From VAZQ01 sp963739385 (lineage in GTDB: Bacteria > Pseudomonadota > Alphaproteobacteria > Rhizobiales > Xanthobacteraceae): a DNA stretch of 64,000 nucleotides. Under the pieces are notes generated by a model, which saw only the letters and a list, made by a program, of their open reading frames with translations, did no database searches and was not told where the DNA came from. Of this stretch, positions 17,937 through 26,019 are shown in pieces (position 1 is the first letter of the stretch; each line of letters begins with the position of its first letter). The position numbers and the translations under genes are program-made. Location of the stretch: contig CAVUAI010000001.1 in assembly GCA_963739385.1 (NCBI GenBank), positions 76,297 to 140,296 of the forward strand, given 5' to 3'.

Positions 17937-19220
17937 ATGGCGGGTGTGAAGTGCATCGCTCCGACGCGCATCGGCGGCACCGATATCGAATATGCGCAGG
18001 GCATGCGGGCCGGCGCGTGGCTGTTCTTTACCGGCCATATGGCGAGTGATTTCGAGCACGGTCTCGCGGCGCCGGTCGCCGGCCCGCCCGGCTTGCCGCT
18101 CGGCAGCCCTCCGCGCTATCGCCGCGAGGGTGACTTCATCATCGATCGTTTCGCCAAGCTGATTGCCGCCGAGGGCGGGGACCTGCGCCACATCGTGCGC
18201 GTCGACCAGTATTACCCCGATGCGCAGGTGGTGAATGCCTATCAGCGCGCGCGCAAGGCGGTGCTCAAGGAGTTCGTGCCGCCCAGCACGTCCGTGCTCA
18301 TGGACGGATTGCTGGTCGAAGGCGCCAACATGGACGTATCCATGGTTGCGGTTCTGCCGGGCGGCGGGCGCGAGCCCAAGGCCGCGCAGCCCGATGGCGT
18401 GCCCGTTCCCCAGCATTCCGGCTTCATCGCTTCGTTGGTCTCGGGCGACTATGTCTTCGTCGCCGGCCAGATGCCGAACAACGAGGAGATGACGGGCATT
18501 GCCAAGCCGGCATACCGGGCCCCGAACGCGGTGTGGAACGGCACCGATATCAGGCTGCAGACCGAGTTTCTCATCACCTCGCGTCTCAAGCCTGCACTGG
18601 AGGCCGGCGGCAGCTCGCTGCGCAATGCGGTCAAGGCGCAGGTCTATCTCACCAACATCAATGACCTGCCGGAATTCCTCGACGTCTGGAACGGCCATTT
18701 CGGCGACAGCCCCTGCGCCCTCACCGTGGTTGCCACCAAGGGGCTTGCGCTGCTCGAGTTGATCCTCGAGATCAACATCTTCGGCGTGCGCGACGGCGGC
18801 AAGACCAGGAAAGAGATCGTCGAGCACAAGCCATCACGGCACATGCGGCTCGGCCCGGCGGCGGTGCGCGCGGGCGATCTGCTCTGCCTGTCGGCGCTCT
18901 ATGCCGCGGATGCCGACGGGGCAATCCCGCCGGTGCGCGCTACCGCCGGCCTCAAGCATTTCGGCGCACCCGCGCATCACGAAATGCGCGCGATCCTGTC
19001 CGCGGCCGACGAGATCTGTCGCGCGGCCGGTGCCTCGCTCGCCGACCTTTTGCGCGTCAACCACTTCGTCGGCGATCTCAATGCGGTCTATCCCGCGCTG
19101 CGCGCCTGGCAGGAGAAGCTCGCGGGCGCGCCGATCCCGTTCGGCGCCGTGCGCACGCCCACGCCGATGCCGGTGCCCGGCTGCAACATCGTGGCGGACA
19201 TGTGGGTCTATCATCCCTAG
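17937..19220 (+). CDS. Protein of three tandem RidA/YjgF-like domains
   Basis: A 427-residue protein that can be divided into three RidA-like units, roughly residues 1-142, 143-292 and 293-427. Each has a hydrophobic strand (WLFFTGHMA, YVFVAGQMP, LLCLSALYA) and an AAGASLADLL-type helix segment. Each also has a terminal strand that aligns with the RidA active-site loop (PPSTSVLMDG, SPCALTVVAT, IPFGAVRTPT). In canonical RidA enamine deaminases this loop carries a catalytic Arg after Pro-Ala; none of the three units has it there. The domain division is by eye. The gene starts 224 bases from the divergent ABC transporter operon and 123 bases before a barrel protein. Confidence 0.75.
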   Translation: MAGVKCIAPTRIGGTDIEYAQGMRAGAWLFFTGHMASDFEHGLAAPVAGPPGLPLGSPPRYRREGDFIIDRFAKLIAAEGGDLRHIVRVDQYYPDAQVVNAYQRARKAVLKEFVPPSTSVLMDGLLVEGANMDVSMVAVLPGGGREPKAAQPDGVPVPQHSGFIASLVSGDYVFVAGQMPNNEEMTGIAKPAYRAPNAVWNGTDIRLQTEFLITSRLKPALEAGGSSLRNAVKAQVYLTNINDLPEFLDVWNGHFGDSPCALTVVATKGLALLELILEINIFGVRDGGKTRKEIVEHKPSRHMRLGPAAVRAGDLLCLSALYAADADGAIPPVRATAGLKHFGAPAHHEMRAILSAADEICRAAGASLADLLRVNHFVGDLNAVYPALRAWQEKLAGAPIPFGAVRTPTPMPVPGCNIVADMWVYHP

Positions 19221-19343
19221 CGTCCTGCACGTGGCGGGCGCGTTGGGCTCGCATCGTCAAGGCCGAGGATGCCCGGTTCCGCGTTCCGCGCGGTCCGAAA
19301 CCGCCCTAGAATTGCATCACAAGGACCAAGTGGGGACCGGCTC

Positions 19344-20408
19344 ATGAGCGCAGACCGCCGCCAGCAACCCGTCGTGCACCTCGTGGGCAGCATTCCGCTG
19401 CCCGACGCCGAGACCGTGTTCCGTACGGTGTCCGGCGCGCTCGGGCCTCACCTCGTCCGTCTTCCCGATGGCGAGACCGGCATCCGCAAGACCTGGATCC
19501 GCTTCCTGCAGGACGTGCTCGCCGCGAGTCCAGCCATCGAGTACGCGTCCGACCTGCCGCCGTTCAAGTTCACGCAGTGGGACGGCAAGGTGGTGCGCGA
19601 GATTCCGCGCCTGCGCGTCAAGGCGGGCGCGACCCCGGACGCCGCCTCGCTCAAGACCGGCTATGCCGACATGGCGATCGAGTCGTGGCGTGTGTTCGAG
19701 CGTTTGCAGGCGGCAGGAGTCATCCCGGCAGGGGTCAAGTTTCAGATCTCGCTGCCGACGCCGATCGCGCCGACCTACAACAACATGGTCCCCGCCGACC
19801 GACCCAAGGTGCTGCCCGCGCTCACGCAGGCCCTGACCGGCGAGGTGGCGAAGATCGCGCAGGCGCTCCCCAACGATCGCATCGCCATGCAGTGGGACGT
19901 ATGCCAGGAAGTGCTGGCGTGGGAAGGCTATTACGAGGAGGGGCCGGTCGATTTCCGCACCGAGACCATCGATGTGCTGACCAGGATCGGCGACGCGGTG
20001 CCGGCGGCGATCGAGATGGGCTATCACCTGTGCTACGGCAGCCCGGCCGACGAGCACATGGTGCAGCCCAAGGACACCGGCATCATGGTCGAGATGACGA
20101 ACGCGATCGTCGCCGGCGTCAGGCGCCCGATCCAGTTCTTCCATCTGCCGGTGCCGAAGGGGCGAACCGACGACGCCTATTTCGCGCCGCTTGCAAAGCT
20201 GAAGCTGCGCCCGGAGACCGGGCTCTACCTCGGCCTGATCCACCACGACGATGCCAAGGGCGACGCCGCCCGGCTTGCGGCAGCGCGGCGCCACGCGCGC
20301 GTCGACGGCATCGCCACCGAATGCGGCATGGCGCGCGGCGATCCCGCGCGGCTGCCCGGGCTTCTTGCCGCGCATGCGCGGGCGGCGGAACTCGCCGGCG
20401 CTACCTGA
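19344..20408 (+). CDS. UROD/MetE-like TIM-barrel protein, function unknown
   Basis: A 354-residue protein resembling the uroporphyrinogen decarboxylase/cobalamin-independent methionine synthase barrel superfamily. Relevant segments are VHLVGSIPLPDAETVFR, LVRLPDGETGIRKTW, IAMQWDVCQEVLAWEG, MGYHLCYGSPADEH and the late GIATECGMARGDP. Cys and His residues in the last two sit where MetE proteins hold zinc, so metal binding is plausible but unproven. The start at 19344 gives MSADRRQQPVVHL; an upstream open extension to 19269 has no similarity. It lies 123 bases after the triple RidA-like gene and overlaps the convergent binding-protein gene by eight bases. Confidence 0.68.
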   Translation: MSADRRQQPVVHLVGSIPLPDAETVFRTVSGALGPHLVRLPDGETGIRKTWIRFLQDVLAASPAIEYASDLPPFKFTQWDGKVVREIPRLRVKAGATPDAASLKTGYADMAIESWRVFERLQAAGVIPAGVKFQISLPTPIAPTYNNMVPADRPKVLPALTQALTGEVAKIAQALPNDRIAMQWDVCQEVLAWEGYYEEGPVDFRTETIDVLTRIGDAVPAAIEMGYHLCYGSPADEHMVQPKDTGIMVEMTNAIVAGVRRPIQFFHLPVPKGRTDDAYFAPLAKLKLRPETGLYLGLIHHDDAKGDAARLAAARRHARVDGIATECGMARGDPARLPGLLAAHARAAELAGAT

Positions 20409-21471
20409 CCAGCTTGTTGCTGTAGTCCACCAGAAAGCTCTTGATCTCGGGCTTGACCCTGGCGAGGTCGGCCACGATCTCCTGCGCCGCTTCGCCGGTG
20501 AGCAGCAGCGGCCGCGTCTTGACCACGTTCGAGTAGTCGCGGATGAACTGCGGATCCTTCCACAGCTCGACGAACGCCGCGCGCATCACCGCGACCGGTT
20601 CTTGCGGGGTCTTCGGCGGCATCAGGGCGGTACGGAACATCGCGACCAGCGGATCGCTGCTCACGCGCAGCACCTCGTACTTGAACCCCGAGGGCTTCTT
20701 GCCGCCGTTCACCGACGCGTAGAATTCCTCGAATGTCGGCAAATCCGGAAGCGCGGCGCTGCGCGGATAGCTGCCGTCCTTGCCGCGCGCCGCGATCTGC
20801 CACAGCGGCATGACGATGGCGCCCATGGTGGGCTCGACCGAGCCGCGCCAGCCCGGCAGCGAGGTATTCGCCATCTGCCCGTCGTTCTGCAGGATCGCGG
20901 TCTCGACCTCTTTCAGGCCGCGATAGGCCGGAACCGCCTGGTACTTGAGTCCAAGCAGATCGAGCGTGAGCGCCTGGTTGATGGTGTTGCTGTTCTGGAC
21001 GTTGAGCGAGAGCGCCTTGAACTCCTTCACCTTCATGATGTCGGCCGCCACCTGGAGGCCGGGCGGCGTGTCCTTGCGCATATAGGCCACCAGCGGGTTC
21101 TCCACGCCGGCGATCATCACGAAATCCGCGTAGTTGACCTTGAGCGCCGGGTTGCTCACCAGCTGGGCGATGATGTCGAGCGTGAAGAAACCCATGCTCT
21201 CGCCGTTGGGCGCGGCGTCGCCAAGCTGGTTGGTGCCGATCACGCCGCCGGCGCCGCCGACATTCTTGACCACCATCGTCGGCTTGCCGGGAATGTGCGC
21301 GGGCAGGTGCTGGGCGATGATGCGCCCCTCGATGTCGCTCGGGCCGCCGGCCGGGTAGTTGATGATCATGGTGACGGTCTTGCCCTTGTAGAATTGGGCG
21401 AGCGCGACGTCCGCCGGCGCGGCGGCACCCAGCATGATCACACCGGCGACGACCAGCATCTTTCGTGTCAT
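20401..21471 (-). CDS. Orphan TctC/Bug-family substrate-binding protein
   Basis: A 356-residue periplasmic binding protein. A GGAGG site precedes the ATG at 21471, followed by a signal peptide (MTRKMLVVAGVIMLGAAAPADVALA). Family motifs are KTVTMIINYPAGGPSDIEGR and VVKNVGGAGGVIGTNQLG. No tctA or tctB gene accompanies it, which is common for this expanded family; it may use a permease encoded elsewhere. It is followed upstream by a hydratase gene on the same strand (49 bases), suggesting co-expression with aromatic-acid metabolism. Confidence 0.82.
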   Translation of the reverse strand: MTRKMLVVAGVIMLGAAAPADVALAQFYKGKTVTMIINYPAGGPSDIEGRIIAQHLPAHIPGKPTMVVKNVGGAGGVIGTNQLGDAAPNGESMGFFTLDIIAQLVSNPALKVNYADFVMIAGVENPLVAYMRKDTPPGLQVAADIMKVKEFKALSLNVQNSNTINQALTLDLLGLKYQAVPAYRGLKEVETAILQNDGQMANTSLPGWRGSVEPTMGAIVMPLWQIAARGKDGSYPRSAALPDLPTFEEFYASVNGGKKPSGFKYEVLRVSSDPLVAMFRTALMPPKTPQEPVAVMRAAFVELWKDPQFIRDYSNVVKTRPLLLTGEAAQEIVADLARVKPEIKSFLVDYSNKLVR

Positions 21472-21520
21472 TGAAATCCTCCGTTGCAACGGACCGCCCG
21501 TCGTCTTCTGTTTCGTGTTA

Positions 21521-22387
21521 CTATTTCTTCGCGGCGGGCTTCGAGCGCTGGTCGGTCAGCATCGTTCCGAGCCGGAACGGCTCGAAGGTCGGCTTGTAGG
21601 ATTTCTCGTCGAGGAACTGCCGCAGGCCGGTATTGTAGGAGTCCTCCTGGTCGGCGATCTTGATCGCCTTTCCTTTCTCGGCGAGATAGTCGTAGGCCTG
21701 CGCCACATCCATCGTGCGCACATGCCGGATCGCCTGTTTGGTCGCGCGCAGCACCGCCGGGCTCTTCTTCATCAGCTTCTCGGCGAGCTCGATGGTCGCG
21801 GCCTCGAGCCGGTCCGCAGGAACGGCGAAATTGACCATGCCGATGCGCGCGGCTTCCTTGCCGTCGAACGGATCGCCGAGGCAGGCGTAATAGAGCGCAT
21901 GGCGCGGCAACACCATGTCGGCGACCACCTTCGACACCAGCGCGCCGGGCAGGATCCCCCAGTTCACCTCCGACAGTGAGAAGGTCGCATTCTCGGCCGC
22001 GATCGCGAAGTCGCATGCGAGCAGCTGCATGAACGCGCCGCCGACGCAATAACCGTGCACCATGGCGATGGTCGGCTTGTCGTAGCCATAGAGCCGCTCC
22101 CATCGCCAGCGGTTGGCGGCGGCCTGCGCCTTCTTGCGCTCGCCCGGATTCTTCTCCAGCTCGCGGAAGAACTTCTTCAGGTCCTGTCCGGCGCTGAAAT
22201 TGCCGCCCTCGCCGGTCACCACCACGACCTTGACGTCGTCGTCGACCTCGAGCCGCGTCAGCGCGTCATCCATCTCGTAGTGGAGCGCCGGTGACATGGC
22301 GTTGCGCTTTTCCGGCCGGTTGAGCGCCGCCCAGGCGATGCCGTCGCGCACCCTGACCTTGACGAACTCGTACTTGTATTCAGTCAT
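21521..22387 (-). CDS. p-Hydroxycinnamoyl-CoA hydratase/lyase-like enoyl-CoA hydratase
   Basis: A 288-residue crotonase-fold enzyme most like feruloyl-CoA/4-coumaroyl-CoA hydratase-lyases, which convert hydroxycinnamoyl-CoA to an aromatic aldehyde plus acetyl-CoA. Diagnostic segments are NRPEKRNAMSPALHYEM, GNFSAGQDLKKFFRE, KPTIAMVHGYCVGGAF, CDFAIAAENATFSLSEVNWG and the end RQFLDEKSYKP. The Glu in SEVNWG matches the catalytic acid of this subgroup, and the C-terminal length is as expected. No CoA ligase or aldehyde dehydrogenase is adjacent, so the actual substrate may differ. The gene ends 49 bases before the orphan binding protein. Confidence 0.8.
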   Translation of the reverse strand: MTEYKYEFVKVRVRDGIAWAALNRPEKRNAMSPALHYEMDDALTRLEVDDDVKVVVVTGEGGNFSAGQDLKKFFRELEKNPGERKKAQAAANRWRWERLYGYDKPTIAMVHGYCVGGAFMQLLACDFAIAAENATFSLSEVNWGILPGALVSKVVADMVLPRHALYYACLGDPFDGKEAARIGMVNFAVPADRLEAATIELAEKLMKKSPAVLRATKQAIRHVRTMDVAQAYDYLAEKGKAIKIADQEDSYNTGLRQFLDEKSYKPTFEPFRLGTMLTDQRSKPAAKK

Positions 22388-22596
22388 CGGCTATTCCTCC
22401 AGCTTGTGGTTGCGAAGGCGGGCACGTGGATGGTGAGGTTGCAGCCTTCGATTGCCGCGCGGACTCCGGGACATTCGTCCGGGTCCCGCGGCCTGGGATG
22501 TCGCCCACCCGAGATCGGATACACAGCCTATGTGAATGTCGTTTGCGTTCCAAGCTGGACGCAGGAGCGTCGCAGCGTCGCGTCTCATTCGCCGTC

Positions 22597-22634
22597 ATTC
22601 CGGCCGAGCGAGCACAGCGAGCGAGAGCCGGAAT
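22597..22634. repeat. Palindromic intergenic element
   Basis: The 354-base gap between the hydratase and SDR genes holds no gene. This part is a hairpin with arms ATTCCGGC and GCCGGAAT around an inner GCGAG-rich loop. The arrangement is like dispersed intergenic palindromes common in rhizobial relatives. No U-run follows, so it is not a simple terminator. Confidence 0.5.
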
Positions 22635-22700
22635 CCAGTAAACACTGAGCGCGGTTGTGGTCCGTCGGCTCGACGCTACGCTCATCGCTACGCCGGTGGG

Positions 22701-22730
22701 TACTGGATGCCCGCTTTCGCGGGTATGACG
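22701..22730. repeat. REP-like element, TACTGGATGCCCGC family
   Basis: TACTGG leads into a hairpin with arms ATGCCCGC and GCGGGTAT around TTTC, ending just before the SDR stop codon. The same layout (TACTG, stem, TTTC loop, stem, GAC) recurs at 44242-44273, and an inverted relative lies at 44159-44187. This supports a dispersed REP family. Confidence 0.55.
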
Positions 22731-22741
22731 TTCGCTGCCGT

Positions 22742-23536
22742 CTACCACAGGCTTTTCAGCCGTCCGCCGTCCATGTTGAGCGACACGCCGGTGATGTAGC
22801 TCGCGCGCTCCGAGCACAGAAACACGGTGGCGTTGGCGAGCTCCTCCGGCCGGCCGAAGCGGTTGACGGAATTTTTACGCGCCGCCAGCCGGCGCGCCTC
22901 GTCCTCCGATTTCGCGCCGAGTTCCTTGCCGAGACCTGCGGCGTTCTTGCGCCACAGATTGGTATCGACCCAGCCCGGGCAGATCGCGTTCACCAGCACA
23001 TTGTCCTCGCCGAATTCGGTCGACAGCGATTTCGTGAGGTTGAGCAGCGCGGCGTTGGTCATGCCGCTGCCGAACATGTAGGGATCCGGCTCCTTGCCAG
23101 CGCCGCCGATCGTGTTGACGATGCGGCCCCATTTCTGCGCCTTCATCATCGGATGAACGAGCCTGATGGCGCGCAGGAAGCCGAACAGCTTGGTGTCGAG
23201 CTGCTTCTTCATCTCGTCATCGTCGAACACCGCGAAGCGGCCGGAATACATGGTGCCGGCATTGTTGACGAGAATGTCGACGCCGCCGAGCTTCTCCCTG
23301 GCGGTGTCCACCATGCGCTTGATGTCGGTCTCTTTCGTCATGTCGGCCTGCAGCGCGTGCACCTCGCCGCCGGTGTTCTTCGCCAGCTCGTCGCGCGCCT
23401 TGGCGAGCTTGGCGGCATCGCGGCCGGTGATGAGCACGCGCACGCCTTCCTCGAGGAAAAGCCGTGCCGTCTCGTAGCCGATGCCGCTGCTGCCGCCGGT
23501 GACGATCGCGCGCCGCCCCTTGATGCCCAGATCCAT
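22742..23536 (-). CDS. SDR-fold protein lacking the Ser-Tyr-Lys catalytic set
   Basis: A 264-residue classical-length short-chain dehydrogenase/reductase fold. Nucleotide-binding motifs are normal: TGGSSGIG (13-20) and NNAG (91-94). Where the catalytic Ser is expected the protein reads VNTIGGAG. Where YxxxK is expected it reads SGMTN (157-161), giving Ser for Tyr and Asn for Lys. The end GVSLNMDGGRLKSLW is typical. It is transcribed divergently from two further SDR genes with the same substitutions. Ordinary oxidoreductase chemistry is therefore doubtful; a different acid/base arrangement or a non-redox role is possible. Confidence 0.85.
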   Translation of the reverse strand: MDLGIKGRRAIVTGGSSGIGYETARLFLEEGVRVLITGRDAAKLAKARDELAKNTGGEVHALQADMTKETDIKRMVDTAREKLGGVDILVNNAGTMYSGRFAVFDDDEMKKQLDTKLFGFLRAIRLVHPMMKAQKWGRIVNTIGGAGKEPDPYMFGSGMTNAALLNLTKSLSTEFGEDNVLVNAICPGWVDTNLWRKNAAGLGKELGAKSEDEARRLAARKNSVNRFGRPEELANATVFLCSERASYITGVSLNMDGGRLKSLW

Positions 23537-23578
23537 GTCCTCACCCTTGCACTGTCGCTGTCGATTTTTTCGTTCGGC

Positions 23579-23640
23579 TTGACGCCCGGAACGCGTCCAT
23601 AGAGTATCCTTTGCGCTTCAAAGCAATAACAATTCAAAGC
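23579..23640 (+). promoter_or_regulatory. Candidate promoter and direct-repeat operator of the SDR-transporter operon
   Basis: TTGACG at 23579-23584 is followed 17 bases later by GAGTAT (or 20 bases later by TATCCT), a weak sigma-70 match. Downstream, TTCAAAGC occurs twice, at 23617-23624 and 23633-23640, 16 bases apart. The region is AT-richer than its surroundings and lies between two divergent SDR genes, a natural place for a shared operator. Confidence 0.35.
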
Positions 23641-23655
23641 CGAAGGCGAGGGAGG

Positions 23656-24444
23656 ATGGAGCTCGGTCTGCGCGGCAAGGTGGCCGTGGTCACCGGCGCG
23701 TCACGCGGAATCGGCAAGGCGGTCGCGCATTCCCTGCTGCAGGAAGGATGCGCCGTCGCAATTTGCGCTCGCAACGCCGAACGCCTGCACGCCGCCGTCG
23801 GCGACCTGTCCCGCAACGGGCGCGTCGTCGGCATTCCCGCCGACGTCACCGACGAGGTCGCTGTCCGCGCCTTCGTCGACGCGGCGCTCGCGGCCTTCGG
23901 CCGCATCGACATCCTGGTCAACAACGCCGGCACGCATCTGCGCGGCACCGTCGAGAGCACGACCCTGGCGATCCTGGAGCAGCAGTTGCGCGACAAGGTG
24001 TTCGGCTTTTTCGCGATGATCCGGGCCGTACTCCCCGCGATGAAGCGCCAGCGCGACGGACGGATCGTGAATATCGTGGGGCAGGCGGGACGGCATCCCC
24101 ATCCCGACCGGTTTCCGTCCGGGGTGACCAATGCCGCCGTGATGGCGATGACGAAATCGGTCGCCGATGCGGTGGCGCGCGACAACATCCGCGTCAACGC
24201 GGTGTGCCCGCAATACATCGAATCCGAGCTGCTGGCGTCGCTCATCGCCCGCGAGATGCGCGAGCGCGGCGTCGATCGCGCGACGGCGGCCGCGGGCTTT
24301 TCGCGCGCCAATCCGCTGGGACGGACCGGAATGCCGGAGGAGGTCGCCGACCTCGTCGCCTTCCTGGCGTCCGATTGCTCGAATTTCACCACCGGCAGCT
24401 CGGTCAGCATCGACGGCGGCTATCACCGCTATGTGTTCGGGTGA
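23656..24444 (+). CDS. SDR-fold protein lacking the Ser-Tyr-Lys catalytic set
   Basis: A 262-residue SDR homologue, first gene of a rightward operon with another SDR and an ABC transporter. The cofactor motifs are intact (TGASRGIG at 13-20, NNAG at 89-92). The catalytic Ser position reads VNIVGQAG, and the YxxxK position reads SGVTN (155-159), so all three catalytic side chains are replaced. The start at 23656 is preceded at once by GGGAGG; an upstream in-frame ATG at 23611 would place the RBS inside the gene and is less likely. Nine bases separate it from the next SDR. Confidence 0.85.
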   Translation: MELGLRGKVAVVTGASRGIGKAVAHSLLQEGCAVAICARNAERLHAAVGDLSRNGRVVGIPADVTDEVAVRAFVDAALAAFGRIDILVNNAGTHLRGTVESTTLAILEQQLRDKVFGFFAMIRAVLPAMKRQRDGRIVNIVGQAGRHPHPDRFPSGVTNAAVMAMTKSVADAVARDNIRVNAVCPQYIESELLASLIAREMRERGVDRATAAAGFSRANPLGRTGMPEEVADLVAFLASDCSNFTTGSSVSIDGGYHRYVFG

Positions 24445-24453
24445 GGATGCGCC

Positions 24454-25236
24454 ATGGACCTCGGCCTGTCCGGCAAGACGGCGCTGATCACCGGGGGCAC
24501 CAGCGGCATCGGCCTCGCCATCGCACAGCGCCTGGGCGCTGAGGGATGCAGCGTTGCCGTTTGCGGGCGCCACAAGGGCAAGCTGGATGCCGCGCTTGCC
24601 GGCCTCAAGGGCGTCGAGGCGCGCGTGTTCGCTGCCGACATCTGCGATGCCGGCGAGGTCGCCGCGCTGGTCGATGACGTCACGAAGGCGTTCGGCGGCA
24701 TCGACATCGTGGTGAGCAATGCGGGCACGCACCTGGCAGGGCGTTTCGACGCGCTCGCCGGCGAAGATCTGATGCGGCACTTCCGCACCAAGGTCGCCGG
24801 CCCGTGGGAGCTGGCGCGCTGTGTCGCGCCGCAGATGCGCCGTCGCGGCGGCGGCCGCTTCATCGTGATCATCGGGCAGGCGGGAAAGGTGCCGCAGGCC
24901 AATGCGATCGCCTCGGCCGTCGTCAATGCCGCCCAGCACGCCTTCGTCAAATCGCTCTCCGACGAGCTGGCGCCGAGCCGAATTCTGGTCAACGCGGTGT
25001 GCCCGAGCCGCATCAGGACGCCGCTGACCGACGGCCTCACGCTGCACAACGAAGTGTTCCTCGGGCGCAGCCTCGAGCAGCAGGAGACGCGCTGGGGCGC
25101 CGAGGTTCCCCTCGGCCGCTGGGGCACGCCCGACGACATCGCCAATGCCGTCGCTTTCCTGGCGTCGCGCCGGGCTGAATTCATCTGCGGCGCCAACATC
25201 GACGTCGATGGCGGCCACCAGCGTTCGATCTTCTAG
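24454..25236 (+). CDS. SDR-fold protein lacking the Ser-Tyr-Lys catalytic set
   Basis: The third member of the set, 260 residues. The Rossmann motif TGGTSGIG (13-20) and SNAG (88-91, slightly changed from NNAG) are present. The active-site region reads IIGQAG and then SAVVN (154-158) in place of Ser and YxxxK. The GQAG signature shared with the preceding gene shows that the two are closer to each other than to ordinary SDRs. It precedes the transporter ATPase gene by 12 bases, linking this enzyme pair to import of a specific compound. Confidence 0.85.
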   Translation: MDLGLSGKTALITGGTSGIGLAIAQRLGAEGCSVAVCGRHKGKLDAALAGLKGVEARVFAADICDAGEVAALVDDVTKAFGGIDIVVSNAGTHLAGRFDALAGEDLMRHFRTKVAGPWELARCVAPQMRRRGGGRFIVIIGQAGKVPQANAIASAVVNAAQHAFVKSLSDELAPSRILVNAVCPSRIRTPLTDGLTLHNEVFLGRSLEQQETRWGAEVPLGRWGTPDDIANAVAFLASRRAEFICGANIDVDGGHQRSIF

Positions 25237-25248
25237 AGCGGATCCGGC

Positions 25249-26019
25249 ATGATCGACATCCGCCACGTATCGAAGAGCTTTCACAAGCGCGATGCGGTGG
25301 TCGACGCGGTGCGCGACATCAACCTGACCATTGCGCGGCACGAGATCGTCGCCGTGATCGGCCCGAGCGGTTGCGGCAAGTCGACGCTGCTCAACATGAT
25401 CGCGGGACTCTACGCGCCGACCCGCGGACATGTCGTCTACAAGGGCACGCCGGTCGCCGACGTCAACACCGACGTCGGCTACATGACGCAGAAGGACAAC
25501 CTGCTGCCGTGGCGCAATGTCCGCGATAACGTGGCGTTCCCGCTGGAGCTTGCGGGCGTCGCGCGATCGGAGCGGATGGAACGCGCCGACGGGGTGATCC
25601 GGCATGTCGGCCTCGACGGCTTCGAGGAGCGCTTTCCGACCGAGCTCTCGGGAGGCATGCGCAAGCGCGCCTGCCTCGCGCGCATGCTGCTCTACGGCGC
25701 GGAAACCGCGCTGCTCGACGAGCCGTTCGCGGCCCTCGACGCACAGCTCAAGCTCGCCATGCACGATCTGGTGCTGCGGCTTGCCGCCGAAAACGGGCAG
25801 ACCGTCGTGCTCGTCACCCACGACCTGATGGAAGCCGTCACGCTCGCGGATCGCGTCCTCGTCTGCACGCGCCGACCCGCCACCGTCGCGCTCGAGCAAC
25901 GGATCGACCTCGGACGGCCGCGCGATGTCCTCAACGTGCGCTTCAGCAACGCGTTCAAGGCCTATTACGACGCGCTGTGGGAACGCCTGCGCCTGGAATA
26001 CCACGAGGACCGGGTATGA
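25249..26019 (+). CDS. NitT/TauT-type ABC transporter ATP-binding protein
   Basis: A 256-residue ATPase with Walker A GPSGCGKST, Q-loop YMTQKDNLLPW, signature LSGGMRKRA, Walker B TALLDEPFAALD and switch LVTHDLMEA. It is the third gene of the SDR-SDR-ATPase-permease-binding-protein operon; its stop overlaps the permease start (ATGA). The substrate is unknown but is presumably a compound acted on by, or bound by, the two SDR-fold proteins. Confidence 0.88.
   Translation: MIDIRHVSKSFHKRDAVVDAVRDINLTIARHEIVAVIGPSGCGKSTLLNMIAGLYAPTRGHVVYKGTPVADVNTDVGYMTQKDNLLPWRNVRDNVAFPLELAGVARSERMERADGVIRHVGLDGFEERFPTELSGGMRKRACLARMLLYGAETALLDEPFAALDAQLKLAMHDLVLRLAAENGQTVVLVTHDLMEAVTLADRVLVCTRRPATVALEQRIDLGRPRDVLNVRFSNAFKAYYDALWERLRLEYHEDRV

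Noticed and set aside
23701..26004. Very long minus-strand open frame (over 760 codons)
   Set aside because: It lies antisense to two SDR genes and an ABC ATPase with strong motifs. Its translation is Arg/Ala/His-rich without family similarity, as expected for the antisense of GC-rich genes.
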